From positions 62,001-126,000 of the forward strand of contig LIQB01000004.1 in NCBI GenBank assembly GCA_001411745.2: a stretch of DNA of 64,000 nt, read 5' to 3'. Both the position numbers and the translations under genes were made by a program. This DNA comes from Psychrobacter glacincola. Its GTDB lineage: Bacteria > Pseudomonadota > Gammaproteobacteria > Pseudomonadales > Moraxellaceae. The notes under the pieces are model-generated. The model was not told where the DNA came from. It made no database searches and saw only the letters and a program-made list of their open reading frames with translations. Shown one piece after another: positions 33,538 through 43,343 of this stretch (position 1 is its first letter; every line of letters begins with the position of its first letter).

Positions 33538-35190
33538 CTAGGGCGATAACGCCTGTGCTTGGTCGATAATATTAAATCCTGCCTTAAGCTGTGCACGCGT
33601 TGGCGCATGACCACGGCGGAGCAGTTCAGAAAAGGCAACCAATTCTTTATCATGCCCTAAAGTGCTAGCCGCACTAGCACGTGTGTCTTCCCCATCATCA
33701 TCAAAGTAGTATTCGATATAATCTAACGTATCTGGCGAACCAAACAAGATATTATGATCGGGTGTCGCGGCATGTCCACTGTAGCGTAGGCTTTTGCCAT
33801 ATTGCATCGTCCAAAAGAAAGGGACACGCGCGGCGAGCGAGCTGACACTATCATCATTCAATATCGCAGCCGCAGTCACTAAGCCATGTTGCAAAGCCAC
33901 ACGCCAATGTTCGATGCGCATGCGCCCCATTTGCCCAGAAGCTTTCGCAATATCACCCAATGCATAAACCCCATCACGCAGCTGTAAATGCTCATCCACT
34001 TGCACGCCATCTGGCGCGTTTACTTCTTCAAATAGTTCTATACGTGGTGCTACGCCAGTCCCTACAATCACAATATCAGCATCAATATGCTCACCATTCG
34101 CCAGCGTGACACCGCCCACTTGTGAAAAGGTTTGGTTTTCTTCTTCATTCTCAGACTGATTAACAACCCTTTTGACCTCAGCGATTTCATTGACCGTAGC
34201 ATCAAAGACAAACTGAATGCCATTTTCTTCATGCAGCTTGATCAGCGCATTACTGACGGTTTCTGAGACGATATTTCCCATCACCCGATGGTCTTTTCCG
34301 ATGACGGTAATAGAAGCCGTCGTGCCTGCCTGCGCCAATGCGGAAGCGACCTCCATACCGATAAAGCCAGTACCGATAATCACCACACGCTGATCGTGAC
34401 TGGCCGCTTTTATCAATTTGGCATCATCCATACTACGCAGCGTATAAACGCCATCAAGCTCAGCCCCTTTAAAGGGCGGTATCTTTGGCTCAGCGCCTGT
34501 TGCAACCACTAAAAAATCAGCAGTTTGTCTGTCGCTATGACCATTTTTATCTTTAATGATAATGGTACGTTCATTGGGCAATACTTCGCTGACAGTTTGA
34601 TTCAAGCGTAAATTAATATCGTGTTTGCTCGCCCAATCTGCACCGCCTAGTAGAAGCTTCTCTTCAGGCATATTGCCCGCTAAAAATGCTTTGGACAATA
34701 ATGGACGATTATAAGGGGCTTTATCATCAGCACTAATCAAGGTGATTTTGCCGCCATAGCCAGTGTTACGCAGCTGATGCGCTGTCATAAAACCAGCCGC
34801 GCCACCGCCCACGATGAGAGTATGCGTCTCGATAAGCTTATCATTTGTAATCTGTTTATCTATCTTCGCTGAGATATTCACCGTCAAGTTGTCGCCATTA
34901 TCGGTCACTTCATATTGAGTCAAACCTTCTGTCGCGACTGGCTCTAACAGAGTACCATCGCGGCTATCAAAAGTCGCATGATGCCAAGGACAGACCACGC
35001 GATTGCCACAACGTAATCCTGTGCCTAAATCTGCGCCTGCGTGCGGGCATTTACCATCGAACGCCTGGAACTCATCGTCGTCGCGGGTGATTAAAATGAT
35101 ACTATCATCATCTTGCTTGTAAGATTTCATGCCGCCACTGGCAATATCAGCCTTATTAATAGTCACTGTGTCAATCGTTGCATTGGTCAT
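33538..35190 (-). CDS. Rieske-domain FAD-dependent oxidoreductase (AIFM3/ferredoxin reductase-like)
   Basis: A 550-residue fusion. Residues 1-105 form a Rieske domain with 2Fe-2S ligands C48-P-H50 and C67-P-W-H70. Then follows a pyridine nucleotide-disulfide oxidoreductase with FAD motif TLIVGGGAAGFMTAHQL (about 125), NAD motif VVIIGTGFIGMEVASAL and FAD motif GVYALGDIAK. A C-terminal reductase domain with VPFFWTMQYGKSLRYSGHA closes it. This layout matches rubredoxin/ferredoxin reductase-like proteins related to mitochondrial AIFM3. It probably carries electrons from NAD(P)H through FAD to the Rieske cluster or an outside acceptor; the acceptor is unknown. Confidence 0.9.
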   Translation of the reverse strand: MTNATIDTVTINKADIASGGMKSYKQDDDSIILITRDDDEFQAFDGKCPHAGADLGTGLRCGNRVVCPWHHATFDSRDGTLLEPVATEGLTQYEVTDNGDNLTVNISAKIDKQITNDKLIETHTLIVGGGAAGFMTAHQLRNTGYGGKITLISADDKAPYNRPLLSKAFLAGNMPEEKLLLGGADWASKHDINLRLNQTVSEVLPNERTIIIKDKNGHSDRQTADFLVVATGAEPKIPPFKGAELDGVYTLRSMDDAKLIKAASHDQRVVIIGTGFIGMEVASALAQAGTTASITVIGKDHRVMGNIVSETVSNALIKLHEENGIQFVFDATVNEIAEVKRVVNQSENEEENQTFSQVGGVTLANGEHIDADIVIVGTGVAPRIELFEEVNAPDGVQVDEHLQLRDGVYALGDIAKASGQMGRMRIEHWRVALQHGLVTAAAILNDDSVSSLAARVPFFWTMQYGKSLRYSGHAATPDHNILFGSPDTLDYIEYYFDDDGEDTRASAASTLGHDKELVAFSELLRRGHAPTRAQLKAGFNIIDQAQALSP

Positions 35191-35457
35191 AAGTCTTCCT
35201 TAACAGTTATAATGGTTCCCTGAATCAAACGTGTTGAAAATAACCCTATCACATCAGCCAGTTTCAACGAAAAACACCGTTCTCGATACGTTTATTTAAA
35301 TGCTTTTTTAAAACGCTATCCATTGATAGTAGCAAGACACTTTCGCGCACGCTGTTTTTTTGTATGTTTCCTGCGTTGCAAAACGTAATCGTTAACTGTT
35401 AATCCCTATGCTTACCTATTCTTTTTAAATCTTATCCTCAACATAAAAGACGACTTT

Positions 35458-36714
35458 ATGAATTCTCGTGATGACATGACCGATATTAATGCTAGCCCTC
35501 AATCCGCTCTCGAAAACAATCAATTTGATAATGAGCAGTTTGATATGGCAAGTATCGATATTACCGCCGCGACGGATACTGCGCAGTTACCGCAGCCTCT
35601 TCAACCACCTGTACAGCAAGCAACCTATAAAGCCCACGCAACAGACTTTATCGTTAATGAGCTATTGCCGCTCGAATTCACCGGTGAAGGTGAGCATTTA
35701 TGGCTGCATATCCAAAAATTAGGGATGAATACCGCTTATCTTGCCAAACTGCTGTCAGAGTGGGCAGAGATTCCTCTGCGTGATGTTGGTTATTCAGGTC
35801 TTAAAGATCGCCATGCATTGACAACCCAATGGTTCAGCTTACGGATACCAAAAAAACAGCTGCCAGCTGCTGAGTTTGCACCAGTCGATATCGGAGCCAA
35901 TGAATCGGTCACGATCATCGACCAGCAATGGCACAACAAAAAGCTCAATCGCGGCACGCATCGCGCCAATCAATTCATTATTACCTTGCGTGATATCCAA
36001 TTTGCTGATTTTGATACAGCACTGCCAGCACCTGAGCAATTATTGTCGGCGAAGCAAGATGTCGAGCAGCATTTATCAAGCATCGCTATAAATGGCGTAC
36101 CCAATTATTTTGGCCCTCAGCGTTTTGGACGAAATGGCAATAATATTAGAGAAGCATTATCGCTGTTTGCGCGTCCACTACAGCAAAGCCGAGCACAACC
36201 CAAAAAGAGCAAACGCAAGCACGCGCCACGTGAGCAGAATACGATGGAGCTGTCTGCCGCACGTAGCTTAATTTTCAATGAGATATTGGCAGTACGAGTG
36301 CGTGATGGCAGCTGGAATACTGGGCTGGCAGGCGAAGTGTTTAACTTAGAGGGTTCAGGGTCAATATTTACTAGCGAAGCCATAGACGACACGTTGCGTG
36401 CACGCCTTGAGACGGGTGATATCCATCCCACTGCTGCATTATGGGGCAAGGATAATGATAAAGTTAGCGGCATGGCGGCAAATATTGAGAAAAATGTGAT
36501 TCAGCAAAATCCGCTACTGGCTCGCTTAGCCAATGGCTTAGAGCAGCACGATGTAAAAGCACAGCGCCGCGCGCTGCGCCTACCTATTGAAGCGCTGTCT
36601 TGGGAATGGCAGGATAAGGATAATGAACAGACATTGGTGCTGAGCTTTACGTTAACGACAGGTAGCTTTGCCACCAGTGTCTTGGCAAGCTTAGTAAAAC
36701 AATTAATATACTAA
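35458..36714 (+). CDS. truD: tRNA pseudouridine(13) synthase TruD
   Basis: Forms pseudouridine at position 13 of tRNA-Glu and others. The catalytic region is GYSGLKDRHALTTQWFSLR with the active Asp in KDRHA, and the second family motif GVPNYFGPQRFG follows. At 418 residues it is longer than the E. coli enzyme. There are about 45 extra N-terminal residues rich in Asp, Asn and Gln, and a Lys/Arg-rich insert near SKRKHAPREQN. Two in-frame ATGs (codons 1 and 6) are possible starts. A strand switch and 267-bp gap isolate it from the Rieske gene. Confidence 0.95.
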   Translation: MNSRDDMTDINASPQSALENNQFDNEQFDMASIDITAATDTAQLPQPLQPPVQQATYKAHATDFIVNELLPLEFTGEGEHLWLHIQKLGMNTAYLAKLLSEWAEIPLRDVGYSGLKDRHALTTQWFSLRIPKKQLPAAEFAPVDIGANESVTIIDQQWHNKKLNRGTHRANQFIITLRDIQFADFDTALPAPEQLLSAKQDVEQHLSSIAINGVPNYFGPQRFGRNGNNIREALSLFARPLQQSRAQPKKSKRKHAPREQNTMELSAARSLIFNEILAVRVRDGSWNTGLAGEVFNLEGSGSIFTSEAIDDTLRARLETGDIHPTAALWGKDNDKVSGMAANIEKNVIQQNPLLARLANGLEQHDVKAQRRALRLPIEALSWEWQDKDNEQTLVLSFTLTTGSFATSVLASLVKQLIY

Positions 36715-36746
36715 AACGTATTTGACCCTTCGACTATGGCAGCTAG

Positions 36747-38204
36747 CTATGTGCCATAGAGCGCCTCAATATTATTATTTTTTGCTGCCAACATCTCGTT
36801 GGCACTCACCACTTGATCACGGCCACGGCCTTTGGCTTCATACAAAGCCTTATCTGCCATACAAATTAAGCGCTGGCAAATATCATGAGGTAGCTGCACT
36901 GCGGGAATTTTACGATTCACGCGTTTGCTACTATACGTGGGGATTCTCTGCGGTTTAGCAAGCGACTGCGATGCATCCTTTTTATTCAGAGTTTCGCAAG
37001 CTTGTTTTATACAATTACGCTCACCATGGGTCAGTGTATATAGCCCCAAGCTGGCAGTCACACTAAAGGTTGTATCGTCATCGAGAATGATGACGTGTTT
37101 AGCGATAACACGCCGTAATTGTTCAGCAATTATCATAGCTGTGTCGTGCTTCGTATCTGGCAATACAATCAAAAACTCCTCACCGCCATAGCGACTCACG
37201 ATTGTTTCATCAGTTAAAGACTGCAAGAGCGTCTGCGCGACCTCTACCAATACTCGATCCCCGATCTCATGACCGTAACTGTCATTGACCTCTTTAAACC
37301 AATCCAAATCCAATAGAATAACGCTGATATCTTGATGGTCTTCTACTGACTTCAGCACCTGCTTCATTTGCATCATCCCGTAACGGCGACTTTTGAGTTG
37401 AGTTAGCTCATCTTGATTGGCATGCTGCAGAATTTCCTTTTTACTGTCATCTAATATTAGTAACAAAGTACGAAACATATAGATAATAAAAATAGCTTTT
37501 GGTAGCGCCATATAAATATGTGTAGAACGCCAAAAAAAAGCAGAAGATCGGCGCAATTGATCAACACTGTCCCAATTTAGTGTGCCATTTTGAAAAATAG
37601 AGGCAGAGATGGCGTTTTCGATTGTCGTAATTTCACTATAATTGATATAACTATAATAGGTATCAAGAGGAATGACCGTGAGCGTCATTTGGCGCAGATT
37701 GGGTAAAGTAACGCCAAGATAAGGAATAAATGTGACTGCTAGAATGACGGCTGCGTGCCCTAAAAATGCTCTCCATACATAGCGCCGACGTATAAGCATC
37801 ATCCCCAATATCGCACCGCCGACTAAAGAGACACCCGCGACCAAGCTACTATGTCCCAAAACTAAAATAACCATTGCAATATAGGCACTATAGACCGTAA
37901 TTAGTATGCCTTGCCACTTATACAAATTGCTATTGGCTTTTTTGACAGGTGAAAAACGACTGGTCATCCATAATAAAAACAAAGCTACCAGTGTCACGCC
38001 GAACCATAGTGGATACAGCAGGGCTATATCGACATAGGTGTCATAAATATCGCGGCGCCACCAAACAAATAAGCACCATAGCCAGTGTAAAGATACCTCC
38101 ATCACCATAAATAAAGCCAGTAATGACGTTTTATCAGCAGCTTGCCACTCAAAAATTGCTTGAGATAGCTTGGTGTAGCCTAGATGAGATATCGATACAG
38201 CCAT
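36747..38204 (-). CDS. Membrane-bound diguanylate cyclase
   Basis: A 485-residue protein that should make cyclic di-GMP. About six membrane helices fill residues 25-165, followed by a periplasmic or linker stretch and another helix at about 230-250. The GGDEF domain starts near residue 262 (HANQDELTQLKSRR) with the active site RYGGEEF at 338-344. The inhibitory RxxD site is absent (T331 and T334 take its places). An insert of about 35 residues lies between SLGLYTLTHGE and MADKALYEAKGRGRDQV, where the fold usually has a short loop. No PAS or other sensing domain is visible; the membrane part is the likely sensor. Confidence 0.93.
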   Translation of the reverse strand: MAVSISHLGYTKLSQAIFEWQAADKTSLLALFMVMEVSLHWLWCLFVWWRRDIYDTYVDIALLYPLWFGVTLVALFLLWMTSRFSPVKKANSNLYKWQGILITVYSAYIAMVILVLGHSSLVAGVSLVGGAILGMMLIRRRYVWRAFLGHAAVILAVTFIPYLGVTLPNLRQMTLTVIPLDTYYSYINYSEITTIENAISASIFQNGTLNWDSVDQLRRSSAFFWRSTHIYMALPKAIFIIYMFRTLLLILDDSKKEILQHANQDELTQLKSRRYGMMQMKQVLKSVEDHQDISVILLDLDWFKEVNDSYGHEIGDRVLVEVAQTLLQSLTDETIVSRYGGEEFLIVLPDTKHDTAMIIAEQLRRVIAKHVIILDDDTTFSVTASLGLYTLTHGERNCIKQACETLNKKDASQSLAKPQRIPTYSSKRVNRKIPAVQLPHDICQRLICMADKALYEAKGRGRDQVVSANEMLAAKNNNIEALYGT

Positions 38205-38403
38205 AGTAGGGCTACCGCAAATATTGAAAGTAATTAAGTCGACATTAAAACCATTAAATAAAAATCAAAAGCCTGAATCAACAATAATAAATGGTATGAC
38301 TTTTTACCTTATACCATTCCCAAAAACTTAAGTAGATAAGAATGCGAGTGTCGATACTACATTTTGTAAACTAAATGGGAGTTAACCCCGAAAATTTCAT
38401 TTT

Positions 38404-38431
38404 TAAAAAAACCCCACTCATCTAGTGTGGC
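38404..38431 (-). terminator. Probable terminator of rnm
   Basis: On the minus strand GCCACACTAGATGAGTGGGG forms a stem with one mismatch and is followed by seven T residues, about 135 bp past the rnm stop. Confidence 0.65.
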
Positions 38432-38467
38432 AATTTCTGTCGCAGTTATCAATCTATTTACTGCCTT

Positions 38468-38496
38468 CATGCGTCAATATATGACGCATGTTTTTT
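38468..38496 (+). terminator. Terminator-like palindrome on the plus strand
   Basis: CATGCGTCA-ATATA-TGACGCATG is a perfect 9-bp palindrome with six T residues after it on the plus strand. No plus-strand gene ends here, so it either lies in the rnm 3' region as a stem-loop or ends an unseen transcript. Confidence 0.6.
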
Positions 38497-38564
38497 GGAT
38501 AACCTGTCAATTGATGTTTGAGCTTAGTCAACATTCAAAACTGTACTCAGCAATGAATTTTCGT

Positions 38565-39446
38565 TTAAGAAAACATTGCAAAAGACTGCCAAACTCCCTG
38601 CTGATCAGGGTTCATTGTCGGTACATCACCCAAACGACGCCACGGCATATTGCTACCATGAAAGTCACTGCCGATCGAGGCGACAAGATTGTGGGCAGCG
38701 ATACTGCGATCGACCATTCTGCGAGTACTAACCGGTTCGCTATTCGACGGCAGCTCACAAGCATCGCCACCAAGACCAGCAAACTCTTCAATCAGTTTAC
38801 GAACTCGTGTCGCTGAAAGCTGATAGCGCGTGGGATGCGCCAACACCGCCTTGCCACCACAAGCATGGATCAGCTCAATGCCGTCAGCCATACTCAGTGC
38901 ATCAATCGCCACATAAGCAGGTTTATTATCTGCCAAATACTTATCAAAGGCTTTTTGTACTGTCTTGACTTCACCGCGCTCAAACAATACTTGACCAATA
39001 TGCGCGCGCCCGACCGCTTGTGGGTTGCCGCCAGCTTTATCAAGTACGGCTTGCCACAGCGCATCATAGTTAATATCTAATAGCACACTGAGCTTTTCAG
39101 TGATTCGTTGACCACGCGTGGCACGGCTATCCTGTAATTGTTGCAGCGTTGCATGCATTTTTTCGCGATCGGTAAAATCTAACCCCAGCACATGGATGAT
39201 TTTATTGGTTGATTTATTTTTGCCATAACCACCAATAAGTGTATGCTCACAGCTTATCTCAACCCCATTAATCAGCTGCATATCGCAGGCAATGGCAGCC
39301 GCACGCGCCTCATCAATTCCTGCCAGCGTATCGTGATCGGTCAATGCCAATACATTGACGCCGGCCGCATGGGCGCGCTGCACCACTTCCGTTGGTGCAT
39401 AAGTGCCATCAGAGCAAGTGCTGTGACAATGTAAATCGAATTTCAT
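38565..39446 (-). CDS. rnm: RNase AM, PHP-domain 5'-3' exoribonuclease (YciV/TrpH)
   Basis: A PHP-domain phosphoesterase. The N-terminus MKFDLHCHSTCSDG and LALTDHDTLAGIDEA carry metal ligands; later ones are VLAHPTRY and SIGSDFHGS. I chose the ATG at 39446 because this gives 293 residues, the same length as E. coli YciV, and AAGG lies upstream; the longer frame to 39500 adds a non-family hydrophobic leader. The E. coli enzyme trims the 5' ends of 16S, 23S and 5S rRNA. It is divergent from yciB, a neighbour in E. coli also. Confidence 0.93.
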   Translation of the reverse strand: MKFDLHCHSTCSDGTYAPTEVVQRAHAAGVNVLALTDHDTLAGIDEARAAAIACDMQLINGVEISCEHTLIGGYGKNKSTNKIIHVLGLDFTDREKMHATLQQLQDSRATRGQRITEKLSVLLDINYDALWQAVLDKAGGNPQAVGRAHIGQVLFERGEVKTVQKAFDKYLADNKPAYVAIDALSMADGIELIHACGGKAVLAHPTRYQLSATRVRKLIEEFAGLGGDACELPSNSEPVSTRRMVDRSIAAHNLVASIGSDFHGSNMPWRRLGDVPTMNPDQQGVWQSFAMFS

Positions 39447-39668
39447 AAGAGAAGCCTTAGCATTAAAAATTAAAAGTGTAGAAAATAAAAAAATGAGCAC
39501 ATAGGCAATAAGCCGTTATATTTGGCAGTTGTCATGATTATGAGTCATAATCATCAGGTATTGCTACGCAGGCCCGTGATATAGCATGATTATCGTGTTG
39601 ATTGCTTTTTTTTGGCGCAGTAGACGTGTAAACTACCCCATACGTTTTTGTCGGACATCCCCTTTGCT

Positions 39669-40220
39669 ATGAAAGCTTTATTAGACTTTATTCCCTTAAT
39701 TGCCTTTTTTATTGCTGCTCGCTACAGTGGTATCCTAGCGGGGGCAGGTGCGTTGCTCATCGCCACCATCATCGTTTATGCCATTCATTTTATTCGCCAA
39801 AAAGGCACTTTTGATAAACAGCAATGGGTTGTCTTACTATTAACCATTTTGTTTTGTGGTGGTACTTTATTATTGCGTGATGATATCTATCTGCGTTGGA
39901 AGTCACCCATTATCAACGGTATCTTTGCACTAACACTTTTAGTCAGTGCTGCGATTAATAAGCCACTGATGCAACTAGCGATGAAAGATGTTTTTTTGCT
40001 GACGATGAGCGGCTGGAAAAAACTCACTCTCGCTTGGGCACTATTCTTCGCCTTTATGGGCATACTGCATTATATCACAGCGTTTACGATGTCAGATGAG
40101 GCATGGATTAACTTTAAAACTTATGGCTGGATTCCGATTATGTTGGTATTCGTCATCGCCCAGTTTGCCGTATTAAAAAAGCACCTCAACCCTGCGCTCA
40201 CGGATAAAACCGCCAAATAA
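39669..40220 (+). CDS. yciB: Intracellular septation protein A family (YciB)
   Basis: An inner-membrane protein with about five helices. MKALLDFIPLIAFFIAARYSG is the standard N-terminus, so I chose the ATG at 39669 (183 residues) and not the upstream TTG at 39648. Typical are LFGGTLLLRDDIYLRWKSPI (here FCGGTLLLRDDIYLRWK) and NKPLMQLAMKD. YciB affects cell envelope synthesis and division in E. coli. It is followed by yciI, as in many Gammaproteobacteria. Confidence 0.94.
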   Translation: MKALLDFIPLIAFFIAARYSGILAGAGALLIATIIVYAIHFIRQKGTFDKQQWVVLLLTILFCGGTLLLRDDIYLRWKSPIINGIFALTLLVSAAINKPLMQLAMKDVFLLTMSGWKKLTLAWALFFAFMGILHYITAFTMSDEAWINFKTYGWIPIMLVFVIAQFAVLKKHLNPALTDKTAK

Positions 40221-40358
40221 TACTCAATTTATCATTTTATAATAGAGCCCATGCTATTTCTAAATGCCAATCGCGACAATCATTAATCGCAATTAGCTCG
40301 GACGCATTAAGCAAAACACTTTAAATTAATCATAATTTTTATTAATCGAGGAAGTCTC

Positions 40359-40688
40359 ATGTCCTTATTTGCCATTATTGGTCATGACGTGGCCAATAGC
40401 AGCGCACAACGTCAGATTACCCGCGCTGAACATGTCGAACGCTTGCAAGCTTTAGATCATGACAATCGACTGATTATCGCTGGTCCAACACCCATCGAGC
40501 ATGGCAAAGGTGAGATGTCAGGCAGCTTAATTATTGCTGACTTTGACTCTGCAGAAGCAGCGCAATCATGGGCAAACGATGAGCCTTACTTACGTGATGG
40601 CGTGTACAGTCACGTAGATATCAAACCCTTTATCCATACATTGCCAAAAGCGGATGACAACGCATCAATTAAAGTAGCAAAATCGTGA
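40359..40688 (+). CDS. yciI: YciI family protein
   Basis: A 109-residue ferredoxin-like protein. MSLFAIIGHDVANSSAQRQ, ADFDSAEAAQSWANDEPYL and GVYSHVDIKPF follow the YciI pattern, including the His-Asp pair that has been proposed as a catalytic dyad. Function in the cell is unknown. It is downstream of yciB and overlaps the next gene by four bases (GTGA), suggesting coupled translation. Confidence 0.92.
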   Translation: MSLFAIIGHDVANSSAQRQITRAEHVERLQALDHDNRLIIAGPTPIEHGKGEMSGSLIIADFDSAEAAQSWANDEPYLRDGVYSHVDIKPFIHTLPKADDNASIKVAKS

Positions 40689-41125
40689 TTCAGTGCCTAT
40701 CTTTGTTAAAAAGTCGCTCTTATCAGCGTAGCATTGTTAGTATGATTTTTATGGCTACTGTTTCAGCACAGGCTGCGCCAACAGTGACAGCTATCGATGT
40801 GTCTGATCCAACACTCATGACACCCGTGCCAGCTCAACCAATATCGACCGCTCAACCAACAAAAAACTCAGTGATGAATATCAGCGATACATTGGCGGCG
40901 CAATTACAACCATCTGATAAGGCGTTATCCGATGCCAATCAGCAGCTATTAAGCCGTAATGCACAGTTGCAGCGCGAGTTGAATGACTTGCAAACTCAAG
41001 TAAATGTTTTGGTCTACGAGAGCAAAGGTCAGCTTTTTTTATACGGTGCATTTACTGTCTTAATTAGCTTACTGGTCGGTATTTTTATTTCTTGGTTGGT
41101 GTTTGTCCGCCGTGAACGCTGGTAA
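40685..41125 (+). CDS. Hypothetical exported protein with coiled coil and C-terminal helix
   Basis: A 146-residue protein starting at a GTG that overlaps the yciI stop. A possible signal sequence ends at SAQAAP (about residue 31). A Pro/Thr/Gln-rich stretch follows, then a coiled coil (about 80-112, NQQLLSRNAQLQRELNDLQT) and a final membrane helix with a short basic end FVRRERW. It could span from the inner membrane into the periplasm. This layout (SH3-less TigA/YgiM-like helix tail) recalls the C-terminal half of TIGR04211-type proteins, but I make no assignment. Confidence 0.7.
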   Translation: MIQCLSLLKSRSYQRSIVSMIFMATVSAQAAPTVTAIDVSDPTLMTPVPAQPISTAQPTKNSVMNISDTLAAQLQPSDKALSDANQQLLSRNAQLQRELNDLQTQVNVLVYESKGQLFLYGAFTVLISLLVGIFISWLVFVRRERW

Positions 41126-41175
41126 CTACTAGTAGTACCACGCGCTTTTTATTGATTTATCTTATGTGACTGTCT

Positions 41176-43326
41176 ATGTCTAAATCCATGTTCGAATCAA
41201 AAGATACTGATACATCGTCGACATCCTCTAAAAACACTCAGTCACTAAGCATTCACTCATCAAATATCACCCCTGCCAAAATTGATTGGCAGATTGATGA
41301 TACGGGTAATAAAGTGCCGGTATCGGGTGAGTTTGGTGATGTTTACTTCTCAAATGCTGATGGTTTAGCGGAATCGCGTCATGTGTTTTTGGCGCACAAT
41401 CAATTGCCTGAACGACTGACCAATCTTGCGCCAAATCAATGCTTTACGATTGCTGAATTGGGCTTTGGTACTGGACTGAATTTTCTCGCTACATGGCAGC
41501 TATGGCGACAGCTGCGGGATATACACCCTCGATTAGCAACTGCAAAACTGCATTTTATTAGCACTGAAAAGTTCCCGATACCTCGTACCGACCTTACCCA
41601 AATACTTGACTTATGGGGACAGCGCGCGCCTGAATTGACAACACTGATTGAGCTATTATTAGCGGCCTATCCGCCTCTTATCGCGGGCTGTCATCGTTTG
41701 AGCTTCTTTGATGATAATTTGACCGTTGATATATGGTTGGGTGACGCAGCTGAGAGCTTAGCCAAACTATCAAGTAACTCTTCTCGCCCGCATGCACCTT
41801 ATGTTGACGCTTGGTTTTTAGATGGTTTTGCGCCCTCTTGCAATAGTACCTTGTGGGCGGATAGTATTTTTGCACAAATGCAGCGTTTATCACGACCCAA
41901 TACAACTGCCGCCACCTATAGCTGTGCCGGTATCGTCAAACGTGCGTTGCAAGATTGTGGCTTTCAGATTAAAAAAGTGAAAGGCTTTGGTCGTAAGAAC
42001 GAAATGCTAACGGCGGTCATGCTAGATACCATAAATTTAAATGACAACAATAATGGCAACAATAGTAAAGACATCACCTCTTACAATAATGCTAGCATCG
42101 CCGCGCCCGACAACGATAGCCAATCTGCCAAACCCACTGACAACCTGCCCGCCCATAACATTGTCATTGGCGCTGGCGTTTCGGGGCTATTAACGGCTTG
42201 GTCATTGGCCAATCGTGGTATTCAAGTGACTTTGCTAGATAAATCAGCACCTTTGGCGGGCGCATCAGGCAACCCTCGCGCCCTACTTGCCCCCAAGATG
42301 ACGCCCATTCATCATGTCGATGAACATTTGCATACCATAGGCTATCTCTATAGCAGCAGGCTATATCGATGCTTAAATGTAGACGCTAAAAAATCAGCAT
42401 TAGTGCCAATACTTGAACCAACGGGCGCTCTTGATCTGCTTATGAAAGCCAATATTGGCACAGAGCAAATCGCTGATTATCCCGATGAGATGGCCACCAC
42501 ACTATCCCATGAGCAGGCGAAAACTATCAGCGGGTTAAAAACACAAGATTTATCAGAGAATCTATATTTACCGCAGTCTGGCTTGGTCAATCCGCAAGCA
42601 TTAAAAGATACTATCCTAATGCATCCGCTCATCCACTTTCAGCAAGTAGACGTTAAGGGTATTAGCGAAACAGAAGAAAGTGTTTGTATCGAAGGCAATA
42701 ATCAGGATAAGCAGACGATATCCATTAGCGCTGATAATGTAGTCATTTGCGCAGCTTTTGAGAGTCATCACCTGGACAAGCGTATTTTTGATTGTCGTAA
42801 AATTCGTGGTCAGCTTTCTTGGTTTACGCCCACAACCGAGCAGCTCACCATATTGCCCAAAATACCGCTTAAATACAGCGGTTACTGTGCGTTATTTACC
42901 GCGCAAACAGGCGATGCACAATTGAACGATGTTGTAGAACAGCACTCTCAGTTTTTATTAGGCGCAAGCTTTATACGTAATGATACTGACATAGATATCC
43001 GCACAAAAGAGCATCAGATTAGCCGCGACAAACTAGTGACTGCCATTCCTGAGATGGACTCGATTATTCCAACAGATATTAGTTTGTGGCAAGGACGGGC
43101 GGGGATTCGCACGCAAACGCCTGATTATCACCCCATCGTTGGAGCGTTAGCAGACAGCAAAAGAACTTGGGTAATGAGTGCGATGGGTGCTAAGGGGTAT
43201 GCCATTACAGCAATATGTGCTGAAGCGTTAACAGATATGATGTTAGGAGCATTTGCCCCCTTATCAACAGCGATGCTTGCGCGCCTGTCGCCAAATCGTA
43301 CGCGTTTACAAACACCGCTTACTTGA
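41176..43326 (+). CDS. mnmC: Bifunctional tRNA mnm5s2U34 enzyme MnmC
   Basis: Completes mnm5s2U at the wobble position of tRNAs for Lys, Glu and Gln. The N-terminal half (about 1-285) is the methyltransferase with [20 protein letters not shown] and [12 protein letters not shown]. The C-terminal half starts with the FAD motif [21 protein letters not shown] (about residue 325) and ends [16 protein letters not shown]; it removes the carboxymethyl group. The domains are joined by an Asn/Asp/Ser-rich linker (about 287-315). The length of 716 residues is a bit above E. coli MnmC. The start ATG has a second ATG four codons later. Confidence 0.96.
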   Translation: MSKSMFESKDTDTSSTSSKNTQSLSIHSSNITPAKIDWQIDDTGNKVPVSGEFGDVYFSNADGLAESRHVFLAHNQLPERLTNLAPNQCFTIAELGFGTGLNFLATWQLWRQLRDIHPRLATAKLHFISTEKFPIPRTDLTQILDLWGQRAPELTTLIELLLAAYPPLIAGCHRLSFFDDNLTVDIWLGDAAESLAKLSSNSSRPHAPYVDAWFLDGFAPSCNSTLWADSIFAQMQRLSRPNTTAATYSCAGIVKRALQDCGFQIKKVKGFGRKNEMLTAVMLDTINLNDNNNGNNSKDITSYNNASIAAPDNDSQSAKPTDNLPAHNIVIGAGVSGLLTAWSLANRGIQVTLLDKSAPLAGASGNPRALLAPKMTPIHHVDEHLHTIGYLYSSRLYRCLNVDAKKSALVPILEPTGALDLLMKANIGTEQIADYPDEMATTLSHEQAKTISGLKTQDLSENLYLPQSGLVNPQALKDTILMHPLIHFQQVDVKGISETEESVCIEGNNQDKQTISISADNVVICAAFESHHLDKRIFDCRKIRGQLSWFTPTTEQLTILPKIPLKYSGYCALFTAQTGDAQLNDVVEQHSQFLLGASFIRNDTDIDIRTKEHQISRDKLVTAIPEMDSIIPTDISLWQGRAGIRTQTPDYHPIVGALADSKRTWVMSAMGAKGYAITAICAEALTDMMLGAFAPLSTAMLARLSPNRTRLQTPLT

Positions 43327-43343
43327 GATTTTTAGTCAAAGGT

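Larger units (their letters stand above)
38205..38564. other. Intergenic gap with several inverted repeats
   Basis: This 360-bp gap holds an 8-bp inverted repeat (38290-38318), the rnm terminator (38404-38431) and a 9-bp palindrome followed by T residues (38468-38496). No coding frame is visible. Confidence 0.55.

Noticed and set aside
33444-33653. Minus-strand frame of 69 codons overlapping the Rieske/FAD gene end
   Set aside because: It is a shifted-frame shadow of the 33538-35190 gene.
38427-38816. Plus-strand frame of 129 codons antisense to rnm
   Set aside because: Most of it overlaps the well-supported rnm gene on the other strand and its residue content is unlike a folded protein.
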